Shown: one piece after another, positions 12,486 through 23,537 of the stretch
Layout: every line of letters begins with the position of its first letter
Numbering within the stretch: position 1 is the stretch's first letter
Position numbers and translations under genes: made by a program
NCBI GenBank assembly: GCA_038363925.1
Contig: JAQQWL010000011.1
Span: forward strand, 4,340,001 to 4,404,000
Direction of reading: 5' to 3'
Source of the DNA: Apiospora phragmitis
Lineage: Eukaryota; Ascomycota; Sordariomycetes; Amphisphaeriales; Apiosporaceae
DNA length: 64,000 bases
Notes under the pieces: generated by a model
What the model saw: the letters and a program-made list of their open reading frames with translations, nothing else
What the model was told of the DNA's origin: nothing
Databases searched by the model: none

Positions 12486-14053
12486 GGGGTAAAACGGAAG
12501 ATGGAAAGACGGAAGGAAATGCAGAAAAGGGTACATATATGTGCGGTGTGAAGGCGACCGAGGGCAGTGGCCGGGACGATAAAGATGAAAAGAAAAGGGG
12601 AAAGTGATAAGGAGAAGATGGAAGCATTCGAGAAGGCACACAGAGGGTCGTCGTGCAGTGATATTGGGTAGTCAGTCCATGGTGGTGAACTGCTCGGAGC
12701 TGAAATCGCAGGCGCTGTGAGTAGGGCAACGGCTAGCTGTACTTGGCCAAGCCATGACGCGGGATCGGCGACGCGATCAATTAGATTCATTAGGTGCACT
12801 TGATTTGATGCCTACTTCCCTTGCCTATCTCCATCTATAAGGCGAGGACTATGAATAGAGTGATGGGAAACTGAGACTGTCACGGCAAGCTAGACGCTCA
12901 TTCGCCCTCAGTCGCCTGCTGGTGCATGGACTAAGCAAGTCTCAATCGCACCATGCGATTTCAAGTTTATTGGTGGATGTTTCCAGAGATGGGTATAGTT
13001 GGTTCTTTCTTACTGTTCGGAGTAGACTTCACTTACTCAGGGTAGGCTGGTGTTGTTGCCTTGACTTGGAGGCACCACGTGGGCAGCGCGTGAGGGAACA
13101 GCGGCGCAGCGGTTTCATGGCTGATGTTGGATGATTCACTACTCACCGCGAATCCTTCGATAGAGCTCGTCTACACCGGCCTACACCGAGAAACGTCCAC
13201 GGACCGTGTACCTTATTGCCCCAATGGGAACATTTGGCCGAACCGACTGATCGGATCTACACGAGACGACCCATCTTCCCCGTCCCCCTTTCATGGCCAG
13301 TGTTCACCGACTCCGTGGGACGATACTTGTTCAACCCTCTGTGCATTGCCATGTTGTATCCGCCCACATCCCCTTCAAAAAAGATTAAGGCCGCATACCC
13401 GGAACACGGGGATACGTCTCCAGACAGGTCTAGAAGGATTCTAGAAATAACAGATATCATGACGGTCGAATGTTTGAGAGCTGTCGCTAGGCCTGTGGTC
13501 GCGTGAGCCGGAAATCCCGGTGGTATTCTGCCAAGTAAGTATCGAGAAGCGGCTCTTGGTCCGTGGACTCGGTGGAACTCAATTTTGATGAGGCCAAGCC
13601 CGCGACCTGATTCAGCGAGTCCAAAAATGGCCAAGACGAAATTGCCCGAATTGAGCGCGGCTGGCATGTTTTGGGAAGGAAAATCCGAAATTCTCTCATA
13701 AACAAGTTCGTGGAGAGGCCATGAGCAGAAACTACGTCAGGCATAGACTTTGACCAACTCAATCTGGAACCAAGCAAGACGATCCAGCTGCTGTTCTCCA
13801 GGCTTTATGGAGGCTTATGGGGGCATCTTACTCTCTCCGCGTCGGGGGTGGGTAATTATCGGGGTCGCATCTTACTGTTGGTGCTCCAGATAAAACAAAA
13901 AGGGCCGTTTACACAGCCGGGGGAATCGCAATCTACCTAGCATCGCTCGCAAGCATCACAAACATCGCAAGCATCGGCAACCATGCGACTCCGACAACCA
14001 GACACAGGCTGACAGCCTGACAACCCGACATCCTGACAAGCTCGACCACGTTC

Positions 14054-14080
14054 GGCAAACATGGCAAACATGGCAAACAT
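14054..14080. repeat. Three tandem GGCAAACAT units
   Basis: Three exact 9-nt units sit about 590 bp upstream of the sugar-transporter ATG. A looser series of CGCAAGCAT/CACAAACAT words lies just before it, at about 13945-13985. Confidence 0.75.
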
Positions 14081-14667
14081 GGCAGCATGGCTCCCCGTCA
14101 TGCGCACCACAGCTTGAGACGGCAGAGCGGACGGCCTGCTTGGAATTTCTTGTCTAGCTGGCCTTGGCGGGAACCACCCCAAGCAACCGGCCCCAGAATG
14201 CTCCATTCTTCTGTTAGTGACGCCGACCAAAGGGGCCCCAAGTTCTGCCCAAGGAGCCTCAACCAAGAAATCGCGAAGTCTATGGGGCATCGGAGGGTCA
14301 GGCCAACTTGCCCTGGCTACCCAGCTTTCAACCAGCGTGCCAGCTTCCCACCCAGCTGGTCCATTTCCCCAAGCCTGGGGCAACGTCACTCCAGGTCTTG
14401 GATATCCCCATCTCCAGTCGAGAAGGCCCGAATCGAAGCAGTACATAACCAGTTCGATATGGCGCTTTTGGTCAAGATCATCATGGGCTTTCACCTCTGT
14501 CCTCATGCCTACATACCTCGCTTCTCTCTTCTCTGCTCCTCCCGATCTCTTCTTAAACCCGAGTCTCTCCCCGGCCAAGTCTTCCGTGCTTTCACTGCTC
14601 CTTAATATCTCAAAAACTGCTTCTGCCCTGGCCAGAGAACCAATGAGACCGGTCTGAGTGCGGCAAC

Positions 14668-16572
14668 ATGCTTGGTAAGAAGTGCGTGACAAGACTACCA
14701 TGTTGTGTTATACCCTCGCCTCAGCACTGTTACTGACTATTTTGCAGATCTATCCGCGTCAATGGCGCCGACTGTGGTGTCGAGGCTATCTTCCTGGGGG
14801 CTGTGACCTCCCTGGGAGGTTTCCTCTTCGGCTACGACACTGGTCAAATCTCGGGCATGCTGTTGTTCACAGACTTCATCAACCGCTTCGGCCAACGGCA
14901 GCCTGACGGCACCATGGGCTGGGTCCCCATCATCCAATCGCTCCTGGTTTCTCTGATGAGCATAGGAACTCTGATCGGTGCCCTGTCTGGTGCATAGTAA
15001 GTCGTCCCAGCGGTATACCCACACGAGGTTGCACTTGATGCTAATAACAATACAGCACGGCCGACTGGTGGGGACGCAGAAGAAGCTTGAGCTTCGGCGT
15101 GTGCATCTACATCATCGGCAACATCATCCAGATCACAGCTATGGACAGCTGGGTCCACATGATGATGGGTCGCTTCGTTGGCGGTCTGGGCGTTGGCAAC
15201 CTCTCCATCGGTGTCCCCATGTTCCAGTCGGAATGCTCCCCTAAAGAGATTCGTGGAGCTGTCGTCGCGTCCTACCAGTTGATGATCACCATCGGTATCC
15301 TGATTTCCAACATCATCAACTATGGTGTACGCAACATCGAAGAATCTGAAGCTTCATGGCGCATCGTCATCGGTCTAGGTATCCTCTTCTCCATTCCCCT
15401 CGGCTTGGGCGTCTTGCTCGTCCCAGAATCGCCGCGCTGGCTTGCTAGCCGGAATGATTGGGACGGTGCCCGTATCGCCATGGCTAGGCTTCGCGGCGTC
15501 AAAGACGATCCCAACAACCGGTTTGTAGAAGAAGACTTAAAGGAGATGTACGACGTCATAGAGAAAGAGTCTCGGACAGGTAAAGGAACCTGGGGAGAAT
15601 GCTTCACGGGGTCCTCCGGTCTCCCCAAGATTCTTTACCGTACCGTGCTGGGATTCCTCATCCAGTTCCTTCAGCAATGGACAGGTAAGCATCTACCCCC
15701 AGCGAGGAAGTCGGATCTGAACGAAAAGCTAACGTGTGATGTTTCAAGGCGTCAACTACTTCTTCTATTATGGTGCCACCATCTTTAAGAGTGCGGGTAT
15801 TGCCGACCCCATTCAGACGCAGCTCATTCTGGGCGCTGTGAACGTGGTCATGACCTTCTATGGTTTGTACGTTGTCGAGAGGTACGGCCGCCGCTGGCCT
15901 CTTTTCCTCGGCGCACTCTGGCAAGCGGCATGGCTATTGATCTTCGCCGCTATCGGTACCGCTTTGCCCCCGGAGGCAAACAAGGTTTCTGGTATTGTCA
16001 TGATTGTCTCGGCTTGCATGTACATCGCTTCCTTTGCAGGAACTTGGGGACCTATGGCCTGGGTTGTCATTGGCGAGAGTTTCCCCGTCCGAACACGAGC
16101 CAAGCAAGCTTCTTTCGCGACGGCTGGAAATTGGCTCGGAAACTGTAAGCATTACCCCCTCCCCTGACGATGAAAAAGACGTTCAGAACCACCTCCTTTT
16201 TTGGATTTAAGGAATCATAGCTAACCAAAACGACCTTCAGTCATGATCTCCTTCCTGACCCCTCTGGCCACGAGCGGCATCTCGTACGCCTATGGCTTCG
16301 TCTTCGTCGGCACCAACATCGCCGCAGCCCTGCTCGTCTGGTTCTTCCTGTTCGAGTCGCGGGCGCTGAGCCTGGAGCACGTCGACCTCATGTACAGCAC
16401 GGAGAACCTGAAGCCGTGGGCGTCGCACAAGTGGGTGCCGCCCGGATACGTCACGCGCTCGCAGCGCGACGAGTCCGACACCCCGGAGAAGGGCAGCGAT
16501 CCCGCCACGGACCACATCGACCGTGTCTCGGACGACAACAAGACGGCCGACACGAGAATCGATACCGTATAG
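14668..16572 (+). CDS. MFS sugar (hexose-type) transporter
   Basis: Five exons (14668-14681, 14748-14996, 15056-15684, 15749-16144, 16241-16572) give 539 residues with twelve expected membrane helices. The first exon is only 14 nt (MLGK plus two bases) and is needed to put SIRVNGADCGVEAIFLG in frame. Sugar-porter signatures are present: GGFLFGYDTGQISG in TM1, ADWWGRRRS after TM2, GRFVGGLGVG, PESPRWL before the central loop, QQWTGVNYFFYYGATIF in TM7, and VERYGRR. The usual PETKG motif after TM12 is replaced by FESRALSLEHVDLMY. The family moves monosaccharides across the plasma membrane, usually by proton symport. The exact substrate cannot be read from sequence. The C-terminal tail is hydrophilic and Asp/Thr-rich. 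Frames are unbroken. Confidence 0.9.
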
Positions 16573-17257
16573 TAGCTGTAGTAGAAGACGAAAGTGATGG
16601 AGCATGTGTCGCTGACCACGGACCCTGACTCAGTCAAGCTGGGCTGGGCTGCACAAAACAAGTCCGTATTGGGGCGGCCAGATGTTCATGTACAAAACAC
16701 ACCTCAGTTCACATACATTAGGTATTTAAGAATATTACATACATTCAAATCAACCGCCCGAGGCACACTAAAGTTTATATGCGTAGTCCGCTGTCGAGTC
16801 GTCTAAGTGACTGGTTTTCGTCTTGGGTGCTGTATGCCCCTTTTAACGTGGCAAAATGGTAACGTGGCATATCTCTGTCTCAAGACGATATGTAAGTATT
16901 GTAGCCGAACGTGTTGGTCCTTGCCTCGTTATTTGGATCATGCAGTATTTGATGCGGGTGCCTGCAGAGTTGCATTGGCCCTGGTGATAGAGCAGTGGGT
17001 GAGTTCGTTATTCATGACAGAGGTGCCAAGCAGTGTTGAAACGATCGTTACGCGGTGGTATGTTGTACGATTCATATTCAGGAGGTTTTGAGAGAACCGG
17101 AAATACAGGAGTATGAAGTACAAAACCCTTGGTGGCATATACTCGTGTACAATATTGACCAGCTATTTTCCAATCGCCCTTTTGAGGCTTTGAGGTTTAT
17201 AAACATTACGTACTGACATGTGAGGTCTGTTTAGGCTGTCCCTACGGCAACCCAATA
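16573..17257. other. Intergenic region between convergent transporter and NLP genes
   Basis: This is A+T-rich and non-coding. It should contain both 3' UTRs. No further feature is visible. Confidence 0.6.
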
Positions 17258-18348
17258 TTAAAAAGATGCACTCTGCAGATTGTCCATAAAGTTGGGATCC
17301 TTGAAAGGCACATTCGCATCGCCAAAGTCGGTGTTCTGGAGCGCGTCGCGCGCCGCATCCGTCAGGCTCTCCCAGGCAATCAGGGGCTGCTCCCCGCCCT
17401 TGGCGTCGGTGGTGCCGAGCTGGTGGTTCACGGGCCAGACGCTGAAGTAGCGGATCTTGGGGCGGGTGCCGTCCAGGGGCAAGTCGTCGGTGATGGTGGT
17501 CCAGTCCCCGTGGCCCGAGGTCGACAGGCCCAGGACCTGGGGGTCGCTGGAGGTGTTGGGGTTGTCGATCCAGACCACGATGCCCTCCCAGTCGTGCCGG
17601 TGGCCTAGGCCCGTCGAGGGGAGTCCTTGGGCATGTACCTGGAAAGTGATGATGGTTAAAATTTAGGACATGATGCAAGCATGGCTTTGGTGGGGAGGTA
17701 GACGCATAAAGAGAGTGGAAACTAGGTGTATCACGATGTGTACTTACCACGAGTACATGATGCCGTAGCGGGAACTGAACTCGGCCCCGCGGGCGTAGAG
17801 CTTGTCCGGGGCTGCTATCGCACTGCGAGCTGGACGAACCGGACGGGTTGAGGCCGCCACTAAATATACCATTTGTTAGAAACACAGCTGTGCCAACTTC
17901 TTCGTTGGGTGGCAATATGTTTTTGCCAAACATACCCAGTATTGCCAGAAGCGTCAACAGCAGGATAAGGCTGACAGCCATTCTCCACCGATAGCCAAGG
18001 TTTGAATTTCAGATCTGAAAGCCAGAGGTCAACATTCGTATCTGCTGCTACATCTATCCGGGTATGCAGGCAACGACATGTCCGCACTACACGAGAAAGG
18101 GTGTGAGCAAAGACGAGGATCGTACTGCACACGATCGTTAGTGACTTTGATATCATAACCTGACGGATAGGGCTGTCAGAAGAGAAGGCATTTGTTTACC
18201 AGGCATCGCCAATGGCACCACTGGGAACGGTCTCGGGGAAGCCCACGACAGCATCGTGGCCGATAACACCGCGGGCTTCAATGACGGGGGCCGCGCGGGC
18301 GCCGACGGCGGCGGCCGTGAGGTAAACCGATAGGCTGGAGAAACGCAT
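17258..18348 (-). CDS. Nep1-like protein (NPP1 domain), secreted; reading frame interrupted as assembled
   Basis: Four exon-like blocks lie on the minus strand at 18200-18348, 17936-18014, 17748-17859 and 17258-17638. The first encodes a signal-peptide-like N-terminus and the conserved start of the NPP1 domain. The last carries the GHRHDWE heptapeptide at about 17585-17605 and the rest of the domain to TAA. Known NLPs are secreted by plant-associated microbes; cytolytic members act on plant plasma-membrane sphingolipids and are often induced in planta. The copy is not open as written. The frame changes in the third block at the G-run 17808-17811 (plus strand) and again in the fourth block just before the heptapeptide, at the G-run 17618-17621. 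The phase between the first two blocks also does not fit any GT-AG pair I could find. It is either a recently inactivated gene or intact with base-call errors. Cytotoxic activity is not implied. Confidence 0.8.
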
Positions 18349-19230
18349 CTTTTTGGAGACGATTAACCTGCAGGCCAGGTGAGAATGATCAAGTCTTGAA
18401 GCAGCCGCTGGGCATGAGGGTTGTCATACATATTTATGTCCACGGGGGCTTTGCAATCTCCATTATCGATAACTAACCCTAACAACTTCCCAGCGATCTC
18501 TCTCGGTGCTCGGCTAAGGGACGATCATATCGGAACTCTCAGATGGTCACATCGTAATGTCATCGGGGATTGGCTGTGCTCCACAAACCCCATCATGCAG
18601 GGGTTTCCATACAGCCCAAACAACCAAGAGCGGATGGTGGGAATGAATGAAGAAGGAGCGAAATCGCCCGGCAAAACAACCGAGAATAAACGGCAAGTCA
18701 GTCAGCCATTCATTCAAGCGTCGACAGGCCAGCATGTTGCTGTGCTCTTTCTCTTACGATCCACGGTGCCAATTGATGATGGCCAGATGGGTGGAACAGC
18801 AGAAGACGAGATGTTCAGAGGATGATTTTTGAGGTCCGCCAAGTCATTGTATCATGGCTATGTCCTTAATGTACGGGAGTATGCACGCATCGATATGGTC
18901 TCGGCAGTGACGTACGTTGCTTCGGCAGTCAGCAGCGCGGGCAGACTACATGAAACTGCCATGACAGTTTAAGGTATTGTAATCTCCCCCCGGTACCCTA
19001 GCATGTTATGGCTGCCAGTTGTGTATTGCTGCCGTCGAGCCGTGTTGTTACTCACCTGTCACCTTGCGGGAGTGCCACCAACAAAGGACCCGCCTCCGAT
19101 GGGTTCCAATACGACGTATCAATCTTGCGAAAACGGGCGCATAATCCAGGTCAGGTCATCATTCCCCACGAACTGCTGGGCTTGTATGTACGGAGTATTT
19201 GTCCACTAATTAGATGAGGCGCACGCCCTA
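18349..19230. other. Intergenic region upstream of the NLP gene
   Basis: This contains the NLP promoter and the 3' flank of the esterase. No coding signal is visible. A TACGGAGTA word occurs at about 19187-19196. Confidence 0.6.
18431..18437 (-). promoter_or_regulatory. Possible TATA element of the NLP gene
   Basis: ATAAATA on the minus strand lies about 85 bp upstream of the NLP start codon, the expected spacing for a fungal TATA box. The evidence is position and match only. Confidence 0.35.
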
Positions 19231-20924
19231 CTACAACTGACCCGCCTGGATCAGCTCCATCCCTACCTTGCGCCAAGTGTCGTCCTCGACCGAGCTGGTG
19301 ATATTGGCATCATACACAAAGTTCTGCGCATGCCCCAGCCCTCCTGTCGTTCGAGAGTAGACAGGCCACTCCGGCACCTTCTTACCGCCGCCGCCCAACG
19401 TCCGCGCCGCATTTTCGCGACCAGCCCACCGGTTCGGGTCGCCGCTATTGACGAACGCGATCCAGTCGCCGGCCACGAGCCGCGCGAGGTCCCGGAACTC
19501 GTCGCCGAGGCCCTCGAACGGCGGCCTGTGGTTGGGCGCGTAGCCCACGCCCTCGACGTTGAGCATGGCGAAGGCGACCTCGGCACGCCGGCACCGCGTT
19601 GAACCGGTAGCAGTAAGCGGGCGCGGCCGGCCGCTCGTCGTTCCGGGCGGCCCAGGCTGCGCAGGTCGCGCGGCGGTTCGAGATCATGCTGTCGCCACGC
19701 GCCGGAACTGCGACCCGTACGGGTAGGCCGGCGGGACGTAGTCGGGGGCCAGGTTGGGGAGGCAGTCGTCGGGCGAGCGCGCCGGGTAGGCATCGAGCAG
19801 CTTCCGCGCATACGCGTCGCTCATAACCGCCGAGGGGGGGACAGCAGGAACTCTCGGAACTGCTCCGTCGTGTTGATGCCCTTGGGCGCGAAGGCGGTGC
19901 CCTCGGCCGTGTTATCCCCCGCGATGATCGGGATCCGGAGGTACGAACCGTCCAGGTACTGCTGGTGGGAGCTGCGGGCGATCAAGTCACCGTCGACCAG
20001 CGGGCCCCAGGTCCGCAGCGTCGCGCTGCTGTTGACGACGGCGTTGAGCTTCTCGAACGGCAGCGCGCGCAGGCACCGCAATGAAGAACCCACCGCGGAG
20101 CCGTCCCCCTGACAGCCGGCGCTCTGGCCCCAGATCGTCACCTTGGCCGGGTCGCCGCCGAACGCGGCGATGTTGTCGCGGATCCATTCCAGGGACATGC
20201 GCTGGTCTCGCAGGCCGAAGTTGGAGTCTCCGCCATCGGCGACTTCCCTCGAGGCCAAGAACCCCCAGGCGCTGAGGCGGTAGTTCATGGTGACGCCGAT
20301 GATGGGCTGGCCCAGCTCGGCCGACCGGTCGGCGATGAACGAGATATTGTTCCGGAGGTCGGCGGCACTGCCCTGGATGAACCCGCCGCCGTAGGTCCAT
20401 ACCAACACCGGCAGGGGCTCTGCGGGGGACGCTCGCGCAGGCCGGACCACGTTCAAGTAGAGACAGTCCTATTCCATCGAGGAAATGGGGGTTCATTGTA
20501 AGTCCGCTGCCGGACACGGAAAATATGCGAGAGAACTTGCTTCGCTCAGCGCATAACCCCATTGTGCAGGCTAGAGGGATTGGTTGCATACTGTCAGGCC
20601 CCAACAACTCCGGAGTCTTCAGGGGCTCGCCTCACTTACGCCATAACCGACACACGCTGGGGGCAGTTTCTGAGCCGCACGCTCGCCGTCCCAGGATTCA
20701 TTAATCGGCTGCGGGTTGCGAAACCTCAGATCCCCAATTCGAAGCTGTGAGAAGGGCACGCCTAGGAAGAAGTCTTGGTCGTAGCCTGGAGAGTATACAC
20801 CAACCAGCGTGCTGTTTTTTATCGTAACCCGAGGTACATCGTCGTCGTTGCCCGCCTTGCTCACCAACGGCGAGGCTGCAGCTGCTGCGACAAGTAAGGT
20901 CTGTACTGCTAGAGATGCCAACAT
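19231..20924 (-). pseudogene. Type-B carboxylesterase/lipase, secreted, with several lesions
   Basis: Exon 1 (20640-20924) encodes a signal peptide and the start of the alpha/beta-hydrolase fold. Exon 2 is 20541-20570 and exon 3 runs from 20468 to a TAG at 19231-19233. They meet in phase at YGPAQWGYALSEDCLYLN only if the intron at 20469-20540 is a GC-AG intron (donor GCAAGT). The oxyanion-hole GGGF, the nucleophile elbow GQSAG (Ser near residue 221) and the acidic residue in NTAEGTAF are present. The body is damaged. Sequence right after GQSAG, which normally spans several dozen residues, is missing. The frame shifts at the seven-G run 19834-19840. Further short losses occur near 19688 and near 19585; the last removes the segment expected to carry the catalytic His. 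Exon 3 is strikingly GC-rich. Either this is a decayed esterase or the GC-rich part is misassembled. Confidence 0.75.
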
Positions 20925-21859
20925 GATTCCACAGAGACGAGTGAGTTGCGCGTTGTGAGAATATTACTGCGAGGTGGATTTCGCCTGAGAGAGTGCACGC
21001 GAGCAGGTTTATGCAGCACAACACAGAATTCCACCTCCTGTATCGCCCACGACTTTTCGGCTCGATAGTCTCCCGGAGTTCGACAACCAACTACTGCAAC
21101 CTCATGACACTATGGTTGCGGGGATGTTGTATACACCCAATCCCTCCACAGAGGTTCATATGCTGTTATACACCTTTATAAGAGACACCGCAATTACTAC
21201 CAACTACTATCAGCCATTCCGTCGAAAGCTAGTCATCCCGTGCCTTCGATCCAACCCTGAAAATTCAAACCAGGTAGGTGATTATCATGAAAGGCTTTAC
21301 TCTGCTAGTACTGTAAATGCACCCGACTTGGACCGCTCCCCTTCGCATCGAAGTACAAGAGCCTCGAAATTCGTTTCATGGGTTTACGGGGTGGGCATGG
21401 TCTCTAATAGAGCTGACCTATCGGTTGATCTTGAAGTCGCTGTCTTATGTGGTTGTACATCCCGGTTAAAGTACCGTAGCATCACTCGACTCAGGTTTTG
21501 GTATACTTCTCGTTGCTCGCCTTCCGCAGCTCGAATTGTCCGCCCCAGGTTTTTGTTGTGGGGTAGGTAGAGAGGGAGAGCGGCCTCCGGGGTTGGGCTG
21601 TTAGATCGCTCGGCCAAGAATGCTACCATATTCACTCTGAACCCGGAAAGCTCTCGTCAGGCATGTTTTCGTAACTTATCGGATGAGAACTCAAAATAGT
21701 ACAGTATTTAGGTTTGGAAACTTTGAGCTAGTTGAAACAATGTGCGGGTGGCAGCAAGGAAAAGGACTATGATTCTATAGCTAATTATAGACACGGGAAC
21801 AGATGTTATGAAACAAAGAAATGCCAGGGTAGCCCAGTCAGCCATGGAGAAGCACGCGA
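20925..21859. other. Intergenic region between esterase and amino-acid permease
   Basis: This is the promoter of the esterase and the 3' flank of the permease. Short open frames have no domain features. Confidence 0.6.
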
Positions 21860-23537
21860 TTAGTGAGCGTTGCGGGATTTCTGGAGCCGGAAGAAACCAA
21901 AGCCAATGATCCAGACCATGACCTCAACCATTGCCAGAAATGGGGCGAAGATGGCTCCGCGAATGACGACAAAGCCGCTCACAATACAGAAGATGATGGG
22001 GATGATCATGTAGGGCTTGTACGGTCTGTGCAGATCGGGCTCGCGGAAACGGAGGATGATGGCGCCGAGTACCGTCAAGAAGAACCAGGAGTTGTCGCCC
22101 AGACCGGCAAAGGTGAGAAGATCCCGGAAGTTACCAAAAAGAATGTACAGAGACGTGAGGATCGTGGACAAGATGGTGGCGTTCAGAGGCGCGTCCGACG
22201 AGCCTGGGTCCACCGTTTCTTTGGGCCGAAGTCCAACGGACCCGAGCATAGAAAAGCAGCGAGGGAACCAACCCTTCCTCGATGCAGCCACGGTCATTCT
22301 TCCAGAAACGAATGCGTTACCAAGCAGGGATCCAGCTACAACAAGGCATATCAAAACAGCGGCAACGGTCCCAGCCGCTGGGCCAAGCAGTCGACCGATG
22401 GCAGTCTATTTAATTCAAGATTAGTACTTCCTCACTCGACCCGCCAACACACAAGGGAACTTACCACTGCGACGCTATCTGTAGAAGATACAACGCTCCA
22501 GGGAAGCAGAATATAGTAGGCTGCATTAGCCGCAATGAAGCAACCGATGATGGTCGGAATCGCTGTGTTGATTGCGAGAGGCAGCTGGCGAGCGGGCGAC
22601 GACAGCTCGGCAGATACGTAGATGGCCTTTTCCCATCCACAATACGCCCATAGAGCACCGTATAATGCTGCGGAGAAATGGCCGAGGATCTCCCAGGACG
22701 ATAGGTCATCCCAAGGGACTGTGCTACCATCAGGGGCCACGGTGGTTCGGTAGGCGAACCACGACTTGGAGTACCAATCTCCACCGCCGACATCCCTATC
22801 CTTGTCAGCCAAGTGGATAGCGACGACAGCGATGCCAGCACCGACGACGCATGCTATGGCGACGAATTTGGTGAATACGAAGAAGTTGTTCAGTCGTGTG
22901 CTGGCTTTGGTGCTGATGGAGTTGGCCACGTTTATAACGACCAAGATCGAGATGGAGAGCAGCTTGTGCCCCAGCGTGTCAGCTTGGTCCGTGACGCCGG
23001 CGGCAGAGAAGATGCTCTCGACGAAGACGATGCTCAGAATAGCAAGCGTCGCCGGCATGCCGGCGACAATCCACGTCCAACCAGCCAGGAAGCCATAAAC
23101 CTCGCCGAACATGTACTGAAGGTAAGGCTGCACGCCTCCTTCGCCTGGGATGGCCGTGCCCAGCTCGGCCATGGTCATGGCGCCTGTCCAGCTGCAGGGG
23201 AGTGTTAGCGACGATTGGGCGAAGCGGCCAGGGGGGATTGCACTCACGCCAAGACACCGGCAGCGATCCATGCGAGCAGAGCAACGGCGGGCGAGGGCGA
23301 ATTGGTATCAATAACACCGGGCGAGGTGAAGACGCCGCTTCCAATCACGATACTGACAACAATGGCAAAAGCCTCCTTGGCGCCAAGGTTGGGGGCGAAG
23401 GCGCCCCGCGTGGCTTTGGGGTCGGCAGGGAGTCCCCTCTCGCTGCTGCTGGCGTTGTTGTCATGGACGTGCTCGCGCGGGCCTGCGAGCAGCGGCTGCA
23501 TGACGTCGGCCCGAGCATCTCTAGAGTGCGGCATCAT
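21860..23537 (-). CDS. APC-family amino-acid permease (LAT/MUP1-like)
   Basis: Three exons (23248-23537, 22465-23191, 21860-22405) join in phase to 520 residues, beginning MMPHSRDARADV. A second ATG in frame upstream (23618) would add 27 residues, but the TATA-like element at 23628-23635 argues for the downstream start. The hydrophilic N-tail of about 45 residues is followed by SIVIGSGVFTSPG, the TM1 glycine-rich signature of the APC superfamily. About twelve hydrophobic helices follow, including AELGTAIPGEGGVQPYLQ (TM3 region) and a YCGWEKAIYVSAEL segment typical of L-type/LAT-like carriers. Such proteins import neutral amino acids or methionine across the plasma membrane. The substrate is not decidable here. 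The C-tail is short. No frame breaks were seen. Confidence 0.88.

Larger units (their letters stand above)
11605..14667. other. Large intergenic region upstream of the sugar transporter
   Basis: Apart from one orphan open segment at 12243-12485, I see no gene in these 3 kb. Long open frames here (minus 12284-12799; minus 13937-14701; plus 14087-14605) overlap each other on both strands and lack motifs. The stretch before 14668 is the transporter promoter and leader. It has a C/T-rich tract at about 14515-14600, short tandem repeats, and two words matching the CreA/Cre-1 consensus SYGGRG (CTGGGG at 14375-14380, and its complement at 14191-14196), compatible with carbon catabolite control but not proof of it. 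Confidence 0.5.

Noticed and set aside
12284..12799. 171- and 131-codon minus-strand frames
   Set aside because: They are Ser/Pro/Leu-rich translations of a C/T-rich tract, overlap each other in different frames, and have no domain or splice support.
13937..14701. 254-codon open frame on the minus strand
   Set aside because: It overlaps the first exon and leader of the sugar transporter in antisense, has biased Ala/Arg/Cys composition and no domain, and includes the GGCAAACAT repeat translated as MFAMFAMFA. It is likely chance openness in GC-rich DNA.
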